Source of the DNA: Phycomyces blakesleeanus NRRL 1555(-)
Taxonomy: Eukaryota > Mucoromycota > Mucoromycetes > Mucorales > Phycomycetaceae
Direction of reading: 5' to 3'
DNA: 64,000 nt
Assembly (NCBI RefSeq): GCF_001638985.1
Contig: NW_017265160.1
Coordinates: 359,378 to 423,377, forward strand
The position numbers and the translations under genes were made by a program. The stretch's first letter is position 1. Each line of letters begins with the position of its first letter. This document shows, piece by piece, positions 23,210 to 35,289 of the stretch. The notes under the pieces are model-generated. The model made no database searches and was not told where the DNA came from. It saw only the letters and a list, made by a program, of their open reading frames with translations.

Positions 23210-23812
23210 AGGAAATCCTTGTGCTCCTCTCTAAGAATGCAATGTCGATCTTTTTTTCGAAAATGCTTTCAGGATTATTGTAATGACATTTGACTCACCT
23301 CTGGGCTACACGAGTATAAGTACCTAGTTCTCTCACCGTAGCAAAAGCACCGAAGCATTTGCTAAACAATAAATAAATAAATAAATAAATAAAACTAGTC
23401 TCCTTATTATCAAAGTAAACTGTATATTGTCGCTTTTTATTCTTTTATCATCATTTGGATGGCTTGCAGGAATAGAATATATCTCTAGGCGTTTATTCAT
23501 AAAAGAATTAGCAAGAGGATTTATTGTTTCGATAGCAAACAACCTTTTGTCAATAATAACATCAATTGGCTCAATTCTATTCTTAATAAAAACATGCCCT
23601 TGTCCACCTTTGTAAAAAAATGTATATCCATTTTGAATCTGCTGTACGTAAAATAAATATGAACAAGAAAAAGAAAGCAATAAAGATGATTCCTTTTTGT
23701 AACAACCAATTTGTGTAGACAGATCGAAAATAATATTGATCAAAAATGAAACAAAGGCTAGGGTGTTAAGCTCTATTATTGGATTAGAGTTCATTTCATT
23801 GGATAAGCTCAT
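23210..23812 (-). pseudogene. Degenerate N-terminal half of a Tc1/IS630-like transposase (relic A)
   Basis: The minus strand reads as protein with interruptions. From 23812 it gives YTFFYKGGQGHVFIKN, then IIDKRLFAIETINPLANSFM. Further on there is a helix-turn-helix-like stretch around 23340-23240 (ATVRELGTYTR then VAQR, followed by a stop and NPESIFEK). The same two blocks occur, equally damaged, at 57034-57230 and 52191-52431, with FSVETISSRTQFLMNK and AQRWVKRYRTNPESIFEK. Conservation at protein level between damaged copies supports a transposase-derived repeat. The assignment to Tc1/IS630 rests on the HTH pattern (xAQRWVKRYxxNPE) and is moderate. Confidence 0.6.
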
Positions 23813-25073
23813 CCAGGCCTTTGTTTCATCTGATTAATCTTTCCAATCTGCCCATACCAACTTTACTTTTGTCGATATTTTGCAAATTGCTCATTTGATT
23901 GGCTAAATTTGCTGTGACTTGTAGAAAAGTATTTACAAAATCGTTTCCGGTGAGAATGAAAAGGCGGCGGCTGAATTTGTGTGCAAATACCAAAATTCAA
24001 ACCTTAAAAATTTGAACCAAAAAAAAAAAGAAAAAAAGAAAAACGAATATTGAAGACCATAGTGGGTAGGATAGTAATATAAGTTCAAGATGGATCTTAG
24101 GTTGCTTGGTAAATATTAGCTCATTCCATAAATTTATTCTGGTATAATTACATAAGCTTTTTGAAATTTAAGCTAGATTTTTTTTTGATAACTATGTTTA
24201 TATTTTACTATTTTCTACGGTGCTTAATTCAATTGAGCAAGTTTTACCTGTTTATAAGAGCAAATTAAAGGCAGCGTAGTTTCTTGTACATAATACCTTC
24301 ACTTGAAAAATCCCTGGCGTCTGAAACAATATCGTAAAGCATGTTGTTCAGGACTTTCTCTCGTTATTATTTTGTAGCAGGAATTGACAATGGTTAAAAT
24401 CTTTGAAAATTCTTAAGATGTGACCACAAATTGTGCTTGACATAATAAAAAAGAAGGTACAGAATACATCATAACCTCTTCAGATATATTATATGCACCA
24501 TTCTTTGAAAGTTGGTTACTAACAATAATTTTCAGACTATCATTTGTCGATGGTATTATTTTAAACCAACCTTTTCTCCACACTTCTTTTCTTTTCTTTA
24601 TCTGTAAGTCCTTGACCTATTCTTGTAGGATATATTCTTGCTATAGATATATATATTAGATGTTGAATCATTTTAAACCCTATATATCATTAGGTTTAAA
24701 TTTTCCAAAGAAAAAAATACAGGCAAGATCACCTACCTTCAAGTGTAAAAGAGATGGAGTTTTTTCCAAATAAAATTCAGTCTACTATTTATTTTGAATA
24801 TGTTCCTGAGTTGGTATTTGTACAGCAGGAGCTGCATAGCCCCATTTTTTTTTAGGGAACATGAAGCATTTTAGGCTCTCCTATTTCATCTATATCTTTG
24901 TTCCAGTCTTCCTATTGACTATTGAACTTACAACAAAGAGTACCCCCCCTTTGTCTATTTTATGATCGGTTGCACCACAGCCACAACTCAACATGCATCA
25001 ATTTGGGATTTAAATCCCGAAAAGTAAAACAGAAATTTACGCCACGTTTTTATACAACTCTTGTTATTCCTTA
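23813..25073. other. Intergenic, AT-rich
   Basis: No gene is supported. The stretch lies between transposase relic A and the TIR element and may hold further decayed repeat sequence that I could not align. Confidence 0.4.
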
Positions 25074-25075
25074 TA

Positions 25076-25185
25076 CAGTTAGCGCAACACTAAATGGCGG
25101 CCTTTGTTTTTCCAAAGAGCGGAAACCGTTTTCTTAAAGGGCGGTTACTGTTTTCTTAAAAGGCACTCTTCGATCTTCAGCAGAT
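25076..25185 (+). repeat. Left terminal inverted repeat of the 2.1 kb element
   Basis: Pairs with 27043-27168 in inverted orientation. The outer 26 bp differ at only a few positions, and the inner part shares CCAAAG-GCGG and ACTGTTTTCT-AAAGG blocks and the CTCTTCG-TC-TCAG end. Confidence 0.75.
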
Positions 25186-25218
25186 GTTTCTTACAGCTGC
25201 TTGTGCCATTTTATTAGC

Positions 25219-25560
25219 AGCAATCTTACGGGAACGACGTTTCCTGGTGGGGTATGACATTTATATCTAACCAGCCTAATCAATTGTGACTACATTTCCG
25301 GGTCCTGGTGACTTTCTCTAATCCTTCAGGGCAAAATGGTGTGTTCTGAAAAAACACAATATATTAATTGTACGTATTAGCTTTACTACTTTTCCCCGCA
25401 CTTTGTATTTATCTATCTCTCCCCAGAGATCTATCTCTTCTTCTTTTAGGAAGTACGACCCATTTTTGGTCAGTTTAATAATAAAATACTGTCTCATACG
25501 AAAAACAAATCCTGTATATTGAATTAATAGAAGTTTGCGTCCTGAATTTAGACTTGACAA
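25219..25560. repeat. Dispersed repeat segment shared with 51649-51813
   Basis: The start (ATCTTACGGGAACGACGTTT), the middle (CTTTCTCTAATCCTT-AGG) and the end (ATTTAGACTTGA-AATAAAAAAA) match 51649-51813. This copy has about 170 bp more between the middle and the end. On the minus strand both copies can be read as a short related peptide ending in a stop (PEGLEKVTRTRKCSHN here). Confidence 0.65.
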
Positions 25561-25947
25561 TAAAAAAAATTGGTCACAAATACATTATATCAATAGCAAG
25601 CTATGTAGAAGATCATAAGTTGTCGTCATTATAATGCGACGCAATATTGTTAAAAACTTTACTATTTATTGACCTGTTACGCATATCATGCCTTTCTCTT
25701 TCTTTCACCTACCTATATTCCCAGAGTTTGAGAGCACCAGCTGGTAAGTAATCCCCACTGCCTCTTTTTTTTTGCAAAGCACAGCAAAATTTTTATACCA
25801 ATATTCTGTATCCTTAGGGACCAGATATAATCGAAATGTTGACTCCCACCACGAAATGGTGTCCCCCTAGAATTAGCGTACCAAAAAAACAAAAAGCCAA
25901 TAAGGTCTAATTCACTCAAAGAATTAAACGATGCTGTTTACTAAAAA

Positions 25948-26776
25948 AGAAATTAAACGAAGAGCAAACATGTCCTGCCTATGAATGGTTAAGAAGTACA
26001 CTTCTGGATTACTTGACGCTTTTCAAATGGGGTTATCTACCTCTTACCGATCAGCTAGAAGGTGACATGATGAGACGTGTATGGAGGTTTATCGATACAG
26101 TTTTTTATGATTCTAAGATCACGTGTAGAGGGTGTATACAGGATGTGCTTCCAGCCTAATTTTATTTGGTTATATACTTATTGTTTTTCTCTTGCATAAT
26201 TAAGAGCTAAAATGCCAAGCAGATCATCATCAGCTAATATAAATACAAACAGAACCTTGGTCGGAATGGAAAGAATGGAGCGAAAGGCAATGGGTAGAAA
26301 ACTGGATTTAGTTTTTTACCGCCAACTTTTTGAATACGGATGTTATGAATGTGGTAGAAGAGAGTACCAAGCAAAGAAGCTCCTTCATGGCTCTAAAATT
26401 GCAAAAGTATTGAAAGATATGCTGTATTCATTATATCAAAGAACTCCTGGTTCCCTACGTGAATTAGCCCTTGCTGGACTTTTACTTTTTGGTAAGTAAA
26501 ATTATAGACATACTTTACACTTTTTTTTGCTGATATCTTTTTTATCTTGTACTATGTGACTCACCAGTTGGGCGTGTCTGTAGTATCAGCCATAAAAGAA
26601 ATCTTGATTTAGCAGAAGAAACAGATGCTATTTGTACTGCATTGTTGCCAATATTAGCAGCTGTTTACAAGTCAATAGTAATGATGGAAAACACCAACAA
26701 GCTTGCAAAGCAAAAGCTGGTGGATATTGACCTTGACCTTGACCTTGACATTGATCAGTGCAAGACAATTTCCTAG
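25948..26776 (+). pseudogene. Repeat-borne gene of unknown function inside the TIR element, partial
   Basis: Three coding-like blocks share the plus strand. Block 1 (about 25966-26155) reads CPAYEWLRSTLLDYLTLFKW, then GDMMRRVWRFIDTVFYDSKI. Block 2 (26212-26490) begins at MPSRSSSANINTN and contains AMGRKLDLVFYRQLFEYGCY, then ECGRREYQAKK and KVLKDMLYSLYQRTPGSLRE. Block 3 (about 26569-26776) reads VGRVCSISHKRNLDLAEETD and ends with a short Asp/Leu dipeptide repeat. GT and AG words exist at the joins (GGTAAG at about 26490, AG before block 3). The GRKxDLVF...YECGRR arrangement resembles a family of multicopy uncharacterised proteins that I associate with Mucorales genomes. That link is from memory and unverified. 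No catalytic motif is visible and no start for block 1 was found, so it is treated as a fragment. Confidence 0.5.
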
Positions 26777-27042
26777 CTTTACAAGTGAAGGATGTGAGAG
26801 AAAAAGAAAAAGAATGAGTGATTCTACTGAAGAATAACTTGGTCACCATGCAAAATAAGGTCAAATGTAATCAATTTCAAACCAAAGAGGATTTATCAAC
26901 AAGAATCACTGAGGATTGCAATAATTTTCCTCCAGGACATCTTCGAGCATTTTCATAGCACTTGGTAGACATATTTGAAGATTGCTTAAAAGGCAATCCT
27001 ATCTAATAAAATGTCACAAACAATTGTAAAAAAAAAATATCT

Positions 27043-27168
27043 ACTGAGGACCGAAGAGACCGCCCTTTGAGAAAACAGTAGCCGCCCTTTGGAAAAAAAA
27101 ATCCGTCTAGAGAATGTAAAAGTCCGCCTTTTCATGTAAAACCCCGCCATTTAATATTGCGCAAACTG
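27043..27168 (-). repeat. Right terminal inverted repeat of the 2.1 kb element
   Basis: Inverted partner of 25076-25185. The G+C-bearing GCGG motifs stand out against the AT-rich surroundings. It is followed by TA at 27169-27170. Confidence 0.75.
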
Positions 27169-27276
27169 TACACAAACTGTCGACCTATATAATACAATGA
27201 TTATAAATTTTGAGCCACTTAGTTTATGTAAGAGATGTATAGATCTTTTTATTTAGCGTAGAGTGTGACTATGCTG

Positions 27277-27436
27277 TTATTTCGTTGTTTCCTGTGATAA
27301 TTCTTCTTGTGCACTTAAATCAATAGTTTCCCACTCATCTTGCAGGGATTCTTCTAACTTCTTCAGGGTTGTTGGCTGGCAATGCCTTGGGCGTACAAAG
27401 TGGTCAAAAATATTCCAGGTGTTCTCGATTCTAATA
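27277..27436 (-). pseudogene. C-terminal fragment of a Tc1-like transposase
   Basis: On the minus strand about 53 codons read IENTWNIFDHFVRPRHCQP, then TLKKLEESLQDEWETI, ending in TAA (27279-27277). This is the C-terminal end of a Tc1/mariner transposase around the third catalytic acidic residue (the E of the P-I-E-N-x-W motif; the preceding Pro codon has changed). The first two catalytic Asp residues are absent, so it is a remnant. It lies 108 bp outside the right TIR of the neighbouring element and may be the remains of a separate insertion. Confidence 0.75.
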
Positions 27437-29630
27437 AATAGAGACTTTTAAGGACACTCGAAAACACGTATGTTGAGGGCTTTCTATTTTATCCATCATC
27501 TTTATAATAAACACCTTGTGTAATGTGGCGTTATTTTTTTAAAAAATAAATAAATAAATAAAAAGCAGTAATTTTAATAGGGTCCTTGTGTGGCAGTATG
27601 TGTATGTGTATCATATAATTACACACACTTTTTTTTGCAGCATTATATATATATATATATTACTATTCAGACAGACAAAACGACCAATGTTTCTCAAGGT
27701 AGACTCTTGACATCGTTATCAATTATCAACTTCTTTGTAGCCTTTGTCTTTGTAGGAAGTTATCTGCGTGCTACTTGTGATCTAGGATTTTTCTATATAT
27801 AATATATATTGTTTTTCCTGTTATTATTATTTTGGAAGAATAAATAAATGGGTAAACTGGGATTCATTATTTCAAATCACAGTCTTCTACTTTCATTTTT
27901 CAGTCCATTCTTTCTTTCTTTTTTATATATATATTTTGGTGGAGCCACATTAATCTGTATTAGGAAATGGCTGTACAAATTCAACACAGGTGTTTCGAGT
28001 TTTAGTTGTATAAAGCTCCGTGATCAGTACTCTAAAATATGAATACCGATCATCTCTACTTTGTAATATCTATGAAAATTTGATGTCGCTTTCTTACGAT
28101 GTTTTGAATGTTTTGGGATCTCTATGGAGTTCAATATTTGCCTTTTCCATTGAGCGAGTCCAGTATTTCACAGAGCTGGTCGTATTAGACATCTTAGACA
28201 CTAAAGCGAATTGCTCTCATCTTTGTAATCTCATGCCAGACATTCTCATCAAGAGACATTCCACCTTTGTGTATTTTTATAACATTTATAGTCTATTAAT
28301 TGAAGACTTGTTATATTTTCCGAGAGGCGACTTGTTTCTTATTCTTCTTCTTTTTCTTCTTTAGTGTGTAAATGTGAAAGATGAATGTTTGCAGGCTTAA
28401 AGAATAGGAAAAACGAAATTAGATAACGTGTCAAGAAGAACAGTCGGGGGTTAAACCATGAAATCAGGTTTCCTAATGTTCTGCATATGATCAGCTCGCT
28501 ACAATCAGACCTTTATATTAATTTTTGCTTATGTATGTATATTTATATGTATATACTTATGCAGTTATTGATTTGGGAACAAATTAGATAGTATAGGTTA
28601 ATATTGACCTATTAAATACTATAGATGTAAATCCAGCCAAAGTAGAACGAAGGAACAAACACACAGGAAACACAGGTATAACTATAACTAAAATTATATA
28701 TATAATTTAAAAGGTCAAACAGACAAACAAACCGTATGTACCTATAGTTTAGATTATTTAGAGATCTGTATTTGTTCTCACGATAATAAAATAAAAGCAC
28801 ATGCAAAGGGGCGTAAGATATAAGCTGAATTGGCTGTGTAAAGTATTGCAAATTGATTTGTAAGAGAACCACGTTTTGCTTATTCACAAATTTGTTATTA
28901 GGCACTTATATTATATCTAATATATTTTACCAAGTCTGGCATTTGCTGTAATTATGACAAAAACAAAAACAAAAATAAAACAAGGCACTTTTTTTCTTCT
29001 TCTTCTTTTACTCTGTCAGATTTAGCTTCGAATTTCATCATATATTATGTATTGTATGTATATATACATATCTATATTTCTCTTTATATATACAGAGTAA
29101 ACACTACATACTACATACTGCCTACATACGTACATAATTTACACACTGTTGTATTAAGCAAACTTATGTAATTTTTATATCATTTTGGTCAGTTTTGCAA
29201 AATTCAACATTTATTATATACACAAAAAAAGCCACCCAAAACAAGTACTTGTTAATAATACAAAAAAATACAAAAAAAAAGAGGGTTCTGGACAGAGCTT
29301 CGAAATTGGAAGGGTAGTGGAACCACTGATGAGGCTGCAGTGTCTTCTTTTTTTTTTTTCCTTAATTTAAAACGAAATTTCTCTTTTTTGTTTTTAGCTG
29401 TCCTACCCTTTTTCCTTTCTCTTCCTTTCTTTCGTATTTTTTCAAGTTTTATCTATTAGAAGACGGTCTACAAAAGAAGTAGACTTTTTTTTTCTTTCTA
29501 TCTTATATCCACTTTAGATATCTTTAGTCTTCCTTATCGATTGCTATATTGATATCTTTGGAGACCATAGAAGAAAAAAAAGGATATAGATATATATATA
29601 TACATACATACACACATAGAATATATAATT
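27437..29630. other. Intergenic, AT-rich, upstream of the velvet gene
   Basis: About 2.2 kb with (TA)n and (TTC)n tracts and no supported gene. The 29350-29630 part is T-rich and ends in a TATA/CATA repeat just before the velvet start codon; it probably holds that promoter and 5' UTR. Confidence 0.45.
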
Positions 29631-31649
29631 ATGAACCCTTTTGTACCAACAGGGGTAGACTACCCGCCACACATCGATATCGAACCCGAATCATCCCAAC
29701 ATGATATTTATACATCCTATGAAGGCCAACAATACTTTACGTCCCTCACGCCACAAAACTTTCAGCCAGTCCAAACCGCACCTACCCATATACTTCCTCA
29801 TCCGCAGCTCCAATTACATATGCCTTCTCAAAACATTCAACCACAACCTCCCAATATGCCACCTTTTGTACCCGATTTTGGGTCGCAGATTAACCCCAAT
29901 ATCGGCACTAATACACCTTTAACTTACGACTATCACGATCCTTACACAATCGAAGACCAAGTAAACGTTCCTTTATCCTTGTCCACCTATCACAATCAAC
30001 CGACCGAGTCTTCGGTTAACCAGCCCCTCAAGGCCGAGACTGAATTTAATCCGATCATGGGGATTGATATGTACCCGCCCTCAGACTATAATCAAACGCT
30101 TGACACTCAAGTCTGGGTATCTAACCAAGCGCTTACAGATATTCAACCTTCTTTCTCTACTTCTACTCCTATTACTTCTTTCGGAAGCAATTTTCCAAAC
30201 GCGATAACATTCTCCAATGATGAGCGGTAAGTTTTTCTGTATTTTTATATCATTATCATTATCACTATCACTATATATTATTATATATATAAACGAGTAA
30301 ATAAAGGAGAGAAGAAAAAAAGAACAATCCAATGTCAAAGTACCACAGACACAGACATATAGACACACGCATGCTTGTGTGAGCGTGTGAGCGTGTGAGT
30401 GTATAAGTAGATGTATGTACGTATGTACACATAAATATATATATATATATATATACATATATACATCTATATCTATATATATACATTTAGATATACAAAC
30501 ACCAAAATAAGAATTGTATAATTAAGCACGATTTATTAATATATATATTTTCGAAACACGAGTAGCTAATAAGCCGTGCTATATTCTGTAGAAATTTTGA
30601 GCTTGTCGTTATTCAACAGCCTTTGCGAGCTCGTATGTGTGGTTTTGGTGACAAGGACCGTCGACCGATTTCTCCACCGCCTATTCTGCAACTTTCAATC
30701 AGAACAAAAGATGGTCAAGAGATTAATCCTGAGTAAGCATAAAGTTTATATTGCCGTTACAAGCATCATTAGTTTTTTTTTTTAAAAAAAAAAGAAAATA
30801 CATAAAATAAGAAGCACGAAATATTTATAGTCAAACATGCTCAGCTAAAATATTCCTCGCGTCACTTTCCTTTTTCTATTATTTTAGAAACGTCAATGTC
30901 TCTTTCTTTGTCGTTTTGTGCGATAGTTGGTTAGAAGATGGCAAGACTGAAGCAAATCTTGTATATCACTCACTTGCAGTATCTCAGATCGATAACCTCA
31001 CAGGTGAAATATCACAAACTGTCAAGATACGCAACATGGTCGGGTCTTCTGTAGCTTCGGCAACAAAACTTTATGACGCTCAGGGAAATCTAGGTATCTA
31101 TTTTGTTTTTCACGACATAAGTTTCAGAAGCGAAGGTCGGTTTCGACTCGGATTTTCCTTTATCGACATTGGCACGTAAGTAGCTTAGCACAATTTCTTT
31201 TTTCGTTTTTCTTTCTTTTTAAGGACAAGTATTAGTATGGGTGAGTTTTAATGGGGTTCTCATTTGACGTTTCATTTGGTATTCAATTTGTATTTATTTA
31301 TTTATTAATATTTTATAGATCAATATTTTCTGAAAATTCTGTTCGCGACAGCCAACAGGTCTCCATTCAGCCAAAGCCTGCCCTAAAGAAAGTATTTACA
31401 AACCCATTCACTGTCTATACAGCAAAACAGTTTCCGGGTGTAGCTCGTGAGTGTTACTACTACTTTTGCTTAGCTGATAAACTAATACTTGTTGATTTAT
31501 ACGTAGAGTCAACTTTATTATCACAATGCTTTGCTAGACAAGGCGTCAAAATTCCTATTCGTAAAGACACAAAACCAAAGCAAAAATCATCAGAAAGGAA
31601 TCAAGAATATCAATACAATATCAAGTCAGAGGAAAATGAAGAATGGTGA
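29631..31649 (+). CDS. Velvet-domain transcription regulator
   Basis: Five exons: 29631-30226, 30592-30732, 30888-31175, 31319-31446 and 31507-31649. Phases 2,2,2,1 match at every GT-AG junction, giving 431 aa. Residues 1-198 are a Pro/Gln/Asn-rich disordered region. The velvet domain follows, with the hallmark LVVIQQPLRARMCGFGDKDR, then RPISPPPILQLSI. It continues through SWLEDGKTEANLVYHSLAVS and YFVFHDISFRSEGRFRLGF to NPFTVYTAKQFPGV and SQCFARQGVKIPIRK, which closes the domain. Velvet proteins are fungal NF-kappaB-like DNA-binding regulators of development, sporulation and secondary metabolism, often acting as dimers in the nucleus. The basic tail (KDTKPKQKSSERNQ) could serve nuclear import. 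Whether it corresponds to VosA, VelB or VelC cannot be told; the N-terminal activation-like region is like VosA/VelC. Confidence 0.93.
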
Positions 31650-32800
31650 AATAGAAGGAAAGAAGGGAAAAGAGAGGAAAATCATTAACAAATTCAAAAA
31701 AAAGTGTATTTATTATCTTTATGATTTATTAGTACTTTTATTATTAACATTATTACGACAAATTTTGGTATCTTGCGCATTTTAACTATCAAAAAATATT
31801 TCTATTTCTATATGTATTATTATTATTATTATTATTATTATTACTAGGCTACAAAGCTTGATTGAATCAACCTTGTAATGTAAACTTAAACCTTCAATTC
31901 TTTATGTAACAAAAAAAAACATTTTTTGTGATTTATAACGCTTACCCGATGCTGGGAGACGTAATATATATAGCATACAGCACATGTACTGTCTGTGCCT
32001 ATTCTATAACTCACATTCTACTTTGTGGGCAAAAAACTTGGTTTTCGGCTTAATCAATAACTCTTATAAGCAGTATATTATGTTCTTTTATTATTATTAT
32101 TGTGTAATTTTGCTTTAGTGAAAGCGTATATTTTATAACCCTGTTTTGGAAATTGCATAAAGTACCATAAATTGACTTGTCACCATCAAGTTATTCACAT
32201 ACAATAAACTTTGTTTTGTGTGCTGTGCGACGCATCGGATGGTTAACCGAGGGAGACAGAAGGATTTGGAAGGTTTGCAGTTCTATCAAGATTACTACAT
32301 CGTCTTTTTTGTAGTGGACCTGGATTTTAAATAATTTATATTTTAATGTGTAATCTAAAATATGATCTTATTAACCTCGATCAATTAATCCTAAAATGAA
32401 GATATGTAATCTAGCTGGGTTTAAGGATCATAATAGCCAAATAGCCAAAAACAAATATATAAAACAAGAAAAAAAAGGAAAAGAGTTAGGAAAATTATGT
32501 ATGAATATGGTATTTGTGTGTGTGTGTGTGTATTTGTCATTGTTCAACACTGATTATATTCAGAAGCGTTAAAGTCATCAAATTCATGACTAATAAAATG
32601 TGAGCATGGTACCAAATAGAAGTATACCCAAGCTTCTCTTTTCTTCTTCTTTGCTCTCTTTAAGAACGTCAAAATTGTACTCTTTAGTCAAGTATTATTA
32701 AGAAAGGAAAATTCAGGGCTTCGTGTCAAACTCATGGTGAATTATGGCAAATATACACTTATCATTCTATATTTATAGCTTCTCATTATCATTTTTCAGT
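31650..32800. other. Intergenic, AT-rich
   Basis: No gene is supported. An ATT microsatellite lies at 31815-31843 and a TG run at 32515-32531. Confidence 0.45.
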
Positions 32801-33310
32801 TCACAATAAACATTCTGAACAACCCCGTTTTTGTACGACAGAAAAAATATGGTGGCTGTGGTTATTTTCATGACACACCTTCCCAACACTCCGATGGTCT
32901 TTCCAGATATTGTTTGAATAAACAAGTGATACATCTCTTATGACATAACCACAATAATAACATCTATTGTAGCCCAGGATAAAAGCACTCGACCACCAAT
33001 GCAATTTACATGTGTCCTCATTTTCTTCAATTTGTTTAAGCCACACTATTGTGGCGCAAGCTACAATAGAACAATATTATCTTTTCAACAGAAAAGAAGA
33101 GTAAAACATAAGAGAGCTTTAATCATTAAAAGATGAAAGAAAAAAAAGGAAGAATTTTTTTTATATATAATTCCTTGTTGTATTCCAACCTTCTTCACCA
33201 CTAATATCGAATGAATAGCCTACGTACTCTTTCTTTTTCTTAAACAATACATGCTCCTCCATGATCGTTGGGTATACCTTTAAATCTTTGGAGACTTTGC
33301 ACTCGATCAT
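32801..33310 (-). CDS. Small Cys/His-rich protein, unknown (126 aa)
   Basis: Two exons on the minus strand: 33310-33190 and 33060-32801, joined by a 129-bp GT-AG intron with phase 1, giving 126 aa from the ATG at 33310. Exon 1 reads MIECKVSKDLKVYPTIMEE, then HVLFKKKKEYVGYSFDISG. Exon 2 has NRCYYCGYVIRDVS, then KVCHENNHSHHIFSV and a Cys-rich end (GCSECLL). The CxxC pair followed by CHExxHxHH suggests a zinc-binding fold, possibly a zinc ribbon; this is inference. The frame continues upstream of the ATG for about 40 codons without a stop, so a further 5' exon is possible. I do not recognise the family. Surrounding DNA is repeat-rich, so it might be transposon-derived. Confidence 0.55.
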
Positions 33311-35285
33311 TCTAGTGGTGGGCTCCGAAATATAAGTTGCACAATAGAATAAATCTCTGCTCTTTATTGACTGTTTTACGAGAATAATATATATTAGATT
33401 TTTCTAAATGGTTTAACCTATAATACTCTGCCCTATAACATAACACACATATATATATCAGCACATTAACTATACTCTTTAAAACGCAAAGGTACAAGTA
33501 AACATGCCTAAAACAAAAGAAAAAGAGAGCCTACTGTGGTTTGTGTAACATTTGTATATAACAGGTAATAGTTATAGTACTTGATTTCTCCAAAAAGTAT
33601 GTATCCGGAATTTTTTTTTCTGTAGTAAGAACCTTTATTTTATAATGCATCATATATATTGACAGCAGCCTTTCAAAACGCAGGAGTCCAAGTGAACGCA
33701 CTCAAACTGAAAAGAAGAATTATGTAATAGTAATAATGTGTAAAAATGAAAAACAAAATGACCACTACCAAGACGTAAAATATGTGTATAGAGAGGATAT
33801 TAGGTCAGAAAACTTTCTCATTTTGAATCAATGATATACAATAAAACACATTTATAACACATTAGTAAGCCTATCTTTGGGATTAAACTTGATATATAAA
33901 AATATAAAAATATATAGATATATAGATATAAATAAATGCTGGTGGTGGAGTTCAGAGTTGTATTTTCCGTATTATGCATAAACCATGAACGCTTGTTTTT
34001 TGTCGGCGACAACTAAAGAATAAACTCTCTCCATTATACACTTCTCTAAAATCAAAGTATTGGATCTCGTCACCACTAGATCAATAGTGCAAGTTCATGG
34101 TCAATAATGACTTCTCTAATCCTCTTGGTAATTTCATAAAAAAAAGCAAAAACAAAAACAAGAGATGCAGTCGACATCATTGGCATTATTCGGTGCTAAC
34201 AACATATATATATATGTGTGTGTGTGCTTACATTGCACATCTCCATGCTGAAATCGCAAATTACTCAAGAATCTTGTGTAATTGAAACGTTTCTTGAATC
34301 ATGAAACAAGAGATCTGAATCTGCTGAGCAAATTAATGCTGTAAAGAAAAAAAGTTTTTTCTTACACAGATCTTAAGCGTGAAAGCTGTTGATTATATAT
34401 TTAGCTGTTTTCGCGAAACATTGGATTTTTTTTGGTGAGATTCCTTGATTTACGACTTCAAAGAGTATCTAATTCTTATAGAATTTGGTGAGTTTTGCTT
34501 GTTTGTTTAAATGATAGAAAGTGTTCAAGGAGCGGAGTTCCTATAATTACAGTCTATTTCCTGAGTTCCTTGGAGGAATAAATGGTAGAAAGCATTGTAA
34601 CCTTGGCTTTACAGCTCCATTTCAAAAAAAAAGTCATGATATAAAATTTAGATTGTAGTTTTACTAACGTACTTTGTATATAGTTCATCTGTGCTGGGTT
34701 TAAGAAGTTCTTTATCAATATAATAAGCATTTAAACATGTAAAAACTGAAGATTATAAGGTAAGAACAAAGGACTGGCAAGAGTAGACTACATTATTTAA
34801 AAAAGTCAAGAAAAAAAGTATAATGGGCATAATCAGATCTATAAATTTTGCTACGAAGCCCTTTTTGTGCTACTTTTAGTGTCAGTATTGAGTATTTTAG
34901 AAGATATAAAAGCTGTAGTATGTATAAAGCTAGAAAATGAAGAGCTATATACAAATCCTATGCGCCCTGTATTTTACATATTAAGAGGCTGTATTACTTA
35001 TGTAAAGGAGTTATTTAACGTATTTATAGTTTTTATACTTAAACTTTGAATGTCATTAGTTTTTTTTTGGATTAAGCAAAAGAAAAATCAGATAGAAAAG
35101 AACTTTGCTGAAGACGAATGAACGGAGACTTTTCTCTCTTAAAAAAGCGAACATATTAATGTTAAAAAACTTGTACTGGATCTTGGATTAGTGCAGCCAT
35201 AACTACACAGTCTTGTTTTTTTAGTAGCAGACTAACGTGCACTTAATCTGCAGAATATCTCTTGTCTTCTTCCGTTCTTTCCCAA
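33311..35285. other. Intergenic, AT-rich
   Basis: About 2 kb without a supported gene. The frame at 34867-35049 has no recognisable content. Confidence 0.4.
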
Positions 35286-35289
35286 GCCA

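Larger units (their letters stand above)
25076..27168 (+). mobile_element. 2.1 kb TIR element with TA flanks, carrying a gene fragment
   Basis: The ends are long imperfect inverted repeats: about 25076-25185 on the left, about 27043-27168 on the right. The left edge reads CAGTTAGCGCAACACTAAAT. The reverse complement of the right edge reads CAGTTTGCGCAATATTAAAT. Both then continue with GGCGG and several spaced GGGCGG-type motifs. Each edge is bordered by a TA dinucleotide (25074-25075 and 27169-27170), the target duplication of Tc1/mariner elements. The inside holds a plus-strand spliced coding region (about 25948-26776), not a complete transposase. A segment at 25219-25560 also occurs at 51649-51813. 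It may be a non-autonomous element that captured a gene, or a decayed autonomous one. Confidence 0.7.

Noticed and set aside
28080..28270. Minus-strand stretch reading MSLDENVWHEITKMRAIR and, in another frame, SSVKYWTRSMEKANIELHRD
   Set aside because: Suggestive of a decayed protein but short, frame-shifted and without a recognised motif; too weak to list as a feature.
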